From Hedera helix (Eukaryota; Streptophyta; Magnoliopsida; Apiales; Araliaceae), in assembly GCA_947179155.2 (NCBI GenBank), contig OX359270.1, positions 7,914,577-7,978,576 of the forward strand: a stretch of DNA of 64,000 nt. The letters are read 5' to 3'. Made by a program: the position numbers and the translations under genes. The stretch's first letter is position 1. The number at the start of each line of letters is the position of its first letter. This document shows, piece by piece, positions 58,619-64,000 of the stretch. The notes under the pieces were generated by a model, which did not search any database, was not told the origin of the DNA, and saw only the letters and a program-made list of their open reading frames with translations.

Positions 58619-58626
58619 TATAAATA
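58619..58626 (+). promoter_or_regulatory. LTR TATA box
   Basis: TATAAATA followed by GAGGGCTTGAGATACATTG; repeated at 62902-62909. Confidence 0.7.
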
Positions 58627-59503
58627 GAGGGCTTGAGATACATTGTAAAAAACAACTTTTCTTAGAATAAAAATTCTCACTTTTATTATTTAGTATTCTT
58701 TAGTATTATGAGTAGTTAATTTATTTTTCTTGGTTTAAGTTATTGAAGTCATCAAGATTTATACACTGTGAGATCTAATTTATTTTAATTGTTCAATTTA
58801 TATTTTGAGTATTGAATATTTTTCTGTGTTTAATTTTATGATTAATTCGTTTAATTGCTATGATGCATACTAGTTTATTATTCGTTGAAATCTATTGCTA
58901 AATTAAATATCAAATCCGTAATTGTTTGGTCACTTTAATTTGCGAAGCAACTAAGTTTAATAATTATTTTGCTTATCAAAATATTATTTTATCTTAGGAA
59001 AAATATTCATCTAAATTAAATGCAGACGCTTGGATTGTGTTGTTTAGTTCAACGATCTCTCTATTTCTTTATGCTGCTACTAGGTTAAATCTTTAGCGCT
59101 TGTCTGAGATTATTTAGTAGTAAGGGTTATTTAGATCGCTTGTTTCTGCTTAACTAAAATTAAGGAGAGATTGGAAAATTATTCGAATGGGAGTAATTAT
59201 TTCACGTTGAATATTTAAAATATGAATTGATTTATTCTTGCATCAGTGATCAGTTGTAAATTCTTGATGGTGAATATTAACTTAAACCAAGGCTTTTTCT
59301 TCTTATTTATTTCTTGCATATTTATTTTAATTAATTTTATTTAAATTATTTCTTTAATTCAAAAACCCCCCTATTTTTATTTGCAAAAATATAAAATTAA
59401 ATTAATCATTCTCTGTGGGTTCGACTCTTACTTGCACTACTACATATTTATTTTTCAAAAGTAAGATATTATTTTTGGGTGCTTGCGACATCACACCAAA
59501 TTT

Positions 59504-59521
59504 TGGCGCCGTTGCCGGGGA
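59504..59521 (+). other. Primer-binding site
   Basis: TGGCGCCGTTGCCGGGGA, five bases after the 5' LTR end; typical of Athila/Tat-type elements. Confidence 0.85.
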
Positions 59522-59643
59522 CTGATTTTAATTTAATTTTGTGCTTTTGTAGATATGTATTTAATTTAGTAATTTTTCTTAGATTTTATTTTATTTTTAT
59601 TTTTTTCGATTTTCATCATTTAATTTAGTTGTGCAGGTTAAGG

Positions 59644-60744
59644 ATGGAAGTGAGGCATGATTATGCCAATGAGGTAACTATTTCTTCTCTTGAGCGACAA
59701 ATTGATACATTAACTTCTCTTGTCTATCAAATGGTTGCAGATCGTACACAACCAATGGAAGCTTGTAGGATTTGTGCGGTGGTAGGACATCCAACTAATA
59801 TGTGCCACATTCTTCGAGAGGAGTCCTATGAACAAGTCAATACAACAAGTGGTTTCCCTGGTCAACCCCAATGGAGATATGATCCCTATTCAAACGCGTA
59901 TAATTCAGGATGGAGGGATCATCCTAATTTTGGCTATGAGATTCCACCAATGAATCCGCCCGCAAATCAGAATTTTTCGAGCTATCAACAATACATGCAG
60001 CCATATCCCCAACAACAACAGGGCCAATCATTTAATTCTGATATGTTTTTAGAGGATATGATTAAATTAATTGAAACTAACACTTTGCGATTTCAACAGG
60101 AAACGAAGGAAAATATACAGAATTTGGAAAAACAAATGGGTCAAATGGCAATTGCACTCAGTCACTTGGAGGAACTAGATTCTGAAGAATTACCTTCTCA
60201 AACGATGAATAATCTAACGGAGCATACAAGTGCACAAGTGTTAGGAAGTGAAGATCCAGAAAAGAAAGTCCCTCTATCACCAAATCAAGAGAAAACAAAC
60301 AACATCAACGAAGTGGACAATGTTAATATAGACAATGATGTTATTTTTTATGATGACATGCCTAAGATGGTGGAAGTTGTTGAGGAAACAAACAAGGAAA
60401 AGTTAGCGATTACAATTACCAACAATTTGGAGTTACAGGAAGAAGAAGCAATTGAGCTGAAACAAGATTTGGAGGAAGATGAAACTCCATTAAAATCTTT
60501 GCCAATGATTTTTGATAATAATGCAATTATTTTCATTCCATTACCTGTTACTCACGAAAATTTTCTATCTTTTATTTTGCAGGATCCCATTCCAACTATA
60601 AAGACTCTCTCCAATCATATTAAATATCAATTCGTTGACGAGGGAGTCAAACGTTCATGTCACGTGCAAGGGAGACTGAATCTACCGATGAAGAATAACG
60701 TAATGGATGGGGTACTCAAAATTCAAGAAGTTGGAGTAACGTAG
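59644..60744 (+). CDS. Truncated Athila-type gag ORF
   Basis: 366 codons from ATG 59644; an upstream TTG would add five. It holds a zinc-knuckle-like CRICAVVGHPTNMC (CX2CX4HX4C), the Athila signature WRYDPYSNAYNSGWRDHPNF, a Gln-rich stretch (YPQQQQGQ), a coiled-coil segment (FQQETKENIQNLEKQMGQMA) and an acidic Glu/Asn-rich tail. The capsid part that precedes the knuckle in full gag is missing, so this is the C-terminal half only. The ORF is uninterrupted, in line with a young element. It could bind RNA if translated, but particle assembly would need another gag. The last 60 codons are unlike gag. Confidence 0.8.
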   Translation: MEVRHDYANEVTISSLERQIDTLTSLVYQMVADRTQPMEACRICAVVGHPTNMCHILREESYEQVNTTSGFPGQPQWRYDPYSNAYNSGWRDHPNFGYEIPPMNPPANQNFSSYQQYMQPYPQQQQGQSFNSDMFLEDMIKLIETNTLRFQQETKENIQNLEKQMGQMAIALSHLEELDSEELPSQTMNNLTEHTSAQVLGSEDPEKKVPLSPNQEKTNNINEVDNVNIDNDVIFYDDMPKMVEVVEETNKEKLAITITNNLELQEEEAIELKQDLEEDETPLKSLPMIFDNNAIIFIPLPVTHENFLSFILQDPIPTIKTLSNHIKYQFVDEGVKRSCHVQGRLNLPMKNNVMDGVLKIQEVGVT

Positions 60745-60780
60745 TATTTTGACCTGCTGTCGAGCCAATGACAATAAATA

Positions 60781-60806
60781 AAGGCGCTGCTTGGGAGGCA
60801 ACCCAA
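60781..60806 (+). other. GCGCTGCTTGGGAGGCAACCC conserved motif
   Basis: Short motif after the gag stop; the related form TTGGGAGGCAACTTAAG lies at 33828-33844. It is inverted-repeat-like (TTGGG...CCCAA) and could form a small hairpin. Confidence 0.55.
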
Positions 60807-61019
60807 GAAATCAGATTTGCATTTCTTTTCCCTTTTTCTTTTTATAGTTATTTGTGCCTTTTTCTTTGCATTTTACTTTACATTGGGGACAATGTAAATT
60901 TTAAGTGTGGGGGAAGGGATTTATGATATTTATTTTATTTTTAGGGAATTTTAAAATTTTGTTTCATTTAAAAAAAAAAAAAAAAAAAAATTAGGAATTT
61001 TAAAAAATTTTGAAAATTT

Positions 61020-61139
61020 GAATTTTGTGGGTAAATTCACTGCAAACCCTCACGAGACAAAACTCGTCCACTTGGGGTAACCTTGGGGTTTAAAGGCTTG
61101 TTGCACATGCTAAGTGTAACCGTGTTTCCTACGAAAATG
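61020..61139 (+). other. Conserved non-coding block with two hairpins (second copy)
   Basis: Same order as 34141-34260. Hairpin A ACGAG (61052-61056) with CTCGT (61063-61067) is exact. Hairpin B TTGCACAT (61101-61108) with AAGTGTAA (61112-61119) keeps six or seven pairs, one as G-U. Confidence 0.7.
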
Positions 61140-61530
61140 GGGTAGTTTTTTATTTTATTTTTAGGATGTGTCACTTGAGCAATGAGTTAATTGAATTTTA
61201 ATTTTTAGCCAATGATAAAATTTGATTTTTATTTAATAACTCTTGGAAAAATGATAAATTTTTGCTTAGTTTGAATTTTTGACTTTTTATTGATTATTAC
61301 TTTGTTTGAGATCCTTTAAAATTTTTATACACTTATATCCATTTGTTTGAGCTAATTTAAATTAAGAGAAAGTTTAAATGGTTAAATGCTTATGAAAGAT
61401 ATTTTTGAACTCTATATGTTATTTGAACATTATTTGAAGTGAAATATAAGATAAAATATAATTTGGAAGAGATGATTTAGGTAATTTTTCTAGGATTATT
61501 ATTGAAAAGAAAAATGATGTGGTGAGTTGA

Positions 61531-61650
61531 GATGGAGCGTAAAACGCACTCACTCATAAATACATGAAAAAGTGAGATGGAGCATAAAATGCACTCACCG
61601 TGAAAAAAAATGAAGAAAAAAAAATGGGATGGAGCATAAAATGCACCCAT
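61531..61650 (+). repeat. Three copies of GATGGAGCATAAAATGCACTC
   Basis: Copies at about 61531, 61576 and 61628; one copy is in the sister element at 34639. Each can fold through GCGT/ACGC or GCAT/ATGC around AAA. Confidence 0.75.
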
Positions 61651-62078
61651 TAAAAGAAAAAAAATATTTGAAAAAAAATATTTGAAAAAATGCATAATCC
61701 TAGTGTGTTTCATTGATTAAAAACCTTTTGATCTTCTGATTATATTTGTCTGTATTAACTGAAAGTGATGTGAAAAATAAATATATTGAGTTTTATTGTA
61801 TGTCTTTTATAAGGTAATTAATAACCGAAACTTATCTGAGTTTTAATTAGTTTGATACATTTGGGTTCACACACATACAAAAGGTCTTGAGTAGAGTAAG
61901 ATTAATAAATATGTTGAAATTCTAGATTTTGCATGATTTTGAAATTTTCTTTGAGTTGTCATTTAAAAATTTTTTGAGGCTGATGTTGAAATTTATATTG
62001 CTCTGTTGCTCAAGTAAGTTGTTTGGTTATTATTTTATAGTTTTTATTTTTGATTTGCCCGAGGACGAGCAAAAAGCT

Positions 62079-62090
62079 AAGTGTGGGGGT
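62079..62090 (+). other. Polypurine tract
   Basis: AAGTGTGGGGGT just before TGATAGGG of the 3' LTR. A similar tract, AAGTGTGGGGGAAGGG, lies at about 60903-60918 and may be an extra priming tract. Confidence 0.75.
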
Positions 62091-62093
62091 ATT

Positions 62094-63781
62094 TGATAGG
62101 GCTAAATTATATGATATTTTTATTCCCTAATACTTAGTTTTTATATTTATTGTGTGCTTAAATGTTTAATTATTTAGTTTATTTTGGTTTTAATAGGTTT
62201 TATAGGGTTTTAGTTAATTTATGTTAATTTACGTAATTTTATAGTATTTTTATATTTTTTTTTATTTATGTGTTTTTATTTATTTTTAGTGTTTTAGGTG
62301 TTTTATTTATTATTATGTGTTTTTAGGATTTTTAGTATTTTTATATTATTTTTAATTATTTTATATTTTATTTTGTAGGAAAAATAAGCTTTGGGGGCAA
62401 TTTCGTAAAATCTGCAAAGACCGGGGACGAATATGTAATTTCCGGAAAGAAGCCGACCGCGCCATGCGCGCAAGTAACAGAATACGCAACACAACGAAAC
62501 GACGCCGTTTTGGTCTAGGCGGCAGGAACAGGGTTCGCGCAGTGCGCGGCTGCGTTCTTTGGCACAGGCGCGTGTAATACACGCGCCAACGGTAAAAAAA
62601 AGATAAAAGCGGCTGACGCGTGACGCGTGGCTGACGGCGGCTGTCTCTCAGCTTTTTCTCTCTCCTCATGATTGGCTGACGCGTGATTGGCAGATTTTGT
62701 TCCTTTTCCTTCTTTATTTTGGATTTTCTACACTGCAATGCAACAAATCAGTAGAATAAAAGTCCAATTTTAATTTGAAAAAGGATGCAATAATTCTTTA
62801 TATTTTATTTAGACTTCCAATTAGGGTTAGGAAAATAATTATTTTCTTTTTCTTTTATTTTTAATTGTAAATCCTACTAGGGTTAGGAGGATTTTGGAGC
62901 CTATAAATAGAGGGCTTGAGATACATTGTAAAAAACAACTTTTCTTAGAATAAAAATTCTCTCTTTTATTATTTAGTATTCTTTAGTATTATGGGTAGTT
63001 AATTTATTTTTCTTGGTTTAAGTTATTGAAGTCATCAAGATTTATACACTGTGAGATCTAATTTATTTTAATTGTTCAATTTATATTTTGAGTATTGAAT
63101 ATTTTTCTGTGTTTAATTTTATGATTAATTCGTTTAATTGCTATGATGCATACTAGTTTATTATTCGTTGAAATCTATTGCTAAATTAAATATCAAATCC
63201 GTAATTGTTTGGTCACTTTAATTTGCGAAGCAACTAAGTTTAATAATTATTTTGCTTATCAAAATATTATTTTATCTTAGGAAAAATATTCATCTAAATT
63301 AAATGCAAACGCTTGGATTGTGTTGTTTAGTTCAACGATCTCTCTATTTCTTTATGCTGCTACTAGGTTAAATCTTTAGCGCTTGTCTGAGATTATTTAG
63401 TAGTAAGGGTTATTTAGATCGCTTGTTTCTGCTTAACTAAAATTAAGGAGAGATAGGAAAATTATTCGAATGGGAGTAATTATTCCACGTTGAATATTTA
63501 AAATATGAATTGATTTATTCTTGCATCAGTGATCAGTTGTAAATTCTTGATGGTGAATATTAACTTAAACCAAGGCTTTTTCTTCTTATTTATTTCTTGC
63601 ATATTTATTTTAATTAATTTTATTTAAATTATTTCTTTAATTCAAAAACCCCCCTATTTTTATTTGCAAAAATATAAAATTAAATTAATCATTCTCTGTG
63701 GGTTCGACTCTTACTTGCACTACTACATATTTATTTTTCAAAAGTAAGATATTATTTTTGGGTGCTTGCGACATCACACCA
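62094..63781 (+). repeat. 3' LTR of the young Athila-like element
   Basis: 1688 bp starting TGATAGGGCTAAATTATATG and ending ACACCA, with TATAAATA at 62902-62909 and the palindrome AAACGACGCCGTTTTGG at 62497-62513. Confidence 0.92.
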
Positions 63782-64000
63782 GACTCTTTATTGCTGAATG
63801 GTCTTTAAGAACCATGAACTGCTACTAAGGTAGAACATACATATATATCTGACACCTCGAAAAACGTGATACGCAAGGGGATCAGTCTCTTATACCCTAT
63901 ATATATGCATAACATTCAGACATCTTGCACAAATTCGGTTTCTTAACAGATAAAATTTCCACTTATTTAGGGTTATTCATTCTCAGACTTACTATAAGAA

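Larger units (their letters stand above)
57820..59498 (+). repeat. 5' LTR of the young Athila-like element
   Basis: Contains a GC-rich palindrome module at 58090-58350, TATAAATA at 58619-58626, and ends ACACCA. The antisense open frame of 125 codons (58078-58455) also occurs in the other LTR, as expected from near-identity. Confidence 0.9.
57820..63781 (+). mobile_element. Young Athila-like non-autonomous element (LARD type)
   Basis: Two LTRs of 1679 comparable bases (57820-59498 and 62103-63781) differ at only about a dozen positions by eye (around 0.7%). Primer site TGGCGCCGTTGCCGGGGA at 59504-59521; polypurine tract AAGTGTGGGGGT at 62079-62090. The 3' LTR starts TGATAGGGC at 62094; the 5' LTR lacks these first nine bases, and the host target next to it is also trimmed, so a small deletion removed the left end and target duplication. 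The interior (2.6 kb) keeps only a shortened gag and non-coding blocks. It must depend on another element for enzymes. Confidence 0.9.
57357..64000 (-). mobile_element. Second copy of the 10023-type LTR, split and running off the window
   Basis: Starts TGTGACGACCCCAAATTCGGG like 10023 and follows that LTR to about 57810. It resumes at 63782 with GACTCTTTATTGCTGAATGG, matching 10489 onward, to the window end. The gap is filled by the Athila-like element at 57820-63781. It inserted into the antisense-ORF side of the Tat-like element. Whether this is a solo LTR or part of a full element cannot be seen here. Confidence 0.82.

Noticed and set aside
59409..59440. GGGTTCGACTC phrase as a tRNA T-arm
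   Set aside because: No acceptor stem, D-arm or anticodon arm could be placed around it; it is LTR sequence present in both LTR copies.

Overview
This is nuclear DNA from a flowering plant, most likely a eudicot. It is AT-rich and intron-bearing, with plant-type GT-AG introns, a plant GRAS transcription-factor gene, a plant-specific PSK SIMULATOR (DUF3475/DUF668) gene copy, and dense Ty1/copia, Ty3/gypsy, LINE, MULE, hAT and Helitron sequence. I could not name the species. The only gene that looks intact and cellular is the single-exon GRAS gene at 43018-44397. The PSI1-like locus at the left edge is broken by a stop codon and frameshifts. Almost everything else is transposable-element sequence in various stages of decay.

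Layout. 1-1838: 3' part of a decayed PSI1-like gene. 2190-2445: remnant of a LINE ORF1. 3147-7924: a large solo-LTR-like block. 8262-8656: a fold-back repeat. 8884-14127: a 721-bp tandem duplication whose second unit was split by a 3.8-kb solo LTR (10023-13820). 14270-27510: one decayed minus-strand LINE reverse-transcriptase gene cut into three pieces by a MULE-like fold-back element (14510-16414, 10-bp target duplication) and by a Ty1/copia element (16793-27124, 5-bp target duplication). The copia right LTR was itself hit by another solo LTR (23128-26632, 5-bp target duplication). 29560-30100, 37524-37783, 38367-38890, 40983-41750 and 42010-42199: MITE-type elements. 31017-36060: a non-autonomous copia-like LTR element with a nested Athila-like derivative (31922-35284). 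43018-44397: the GRAS gene. 45534-50503: a non-autonomous Helitron region carrying several copies of its 5' end. 51570-57356: a degraded Tat-like Ty3/gypsy element with gag-protease on the plus strand, no recognisable pol, and a spliced coiled-coil ORF on the opposite strand. 57357-64000: a second copy of the 10023-13820 LTR family (running off the window), containing a young Athila-like non-autonomous element (57820-63781).

The most interesting material is in the retroelements. A palindromic GC-rich motif (AAACGACGNCGTTT) recurs in LTRs that otherwise do not resemble each other. Two diverged Athila-like derivatives share an approximately 120-bp non-coding block that could form two hairpins. 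One solo LTR contains an exact 60-bp-period array. One retroelement carries an antisense ORF with a well-formed intron. All family calls come from motifs read by eye; no database search was possible.
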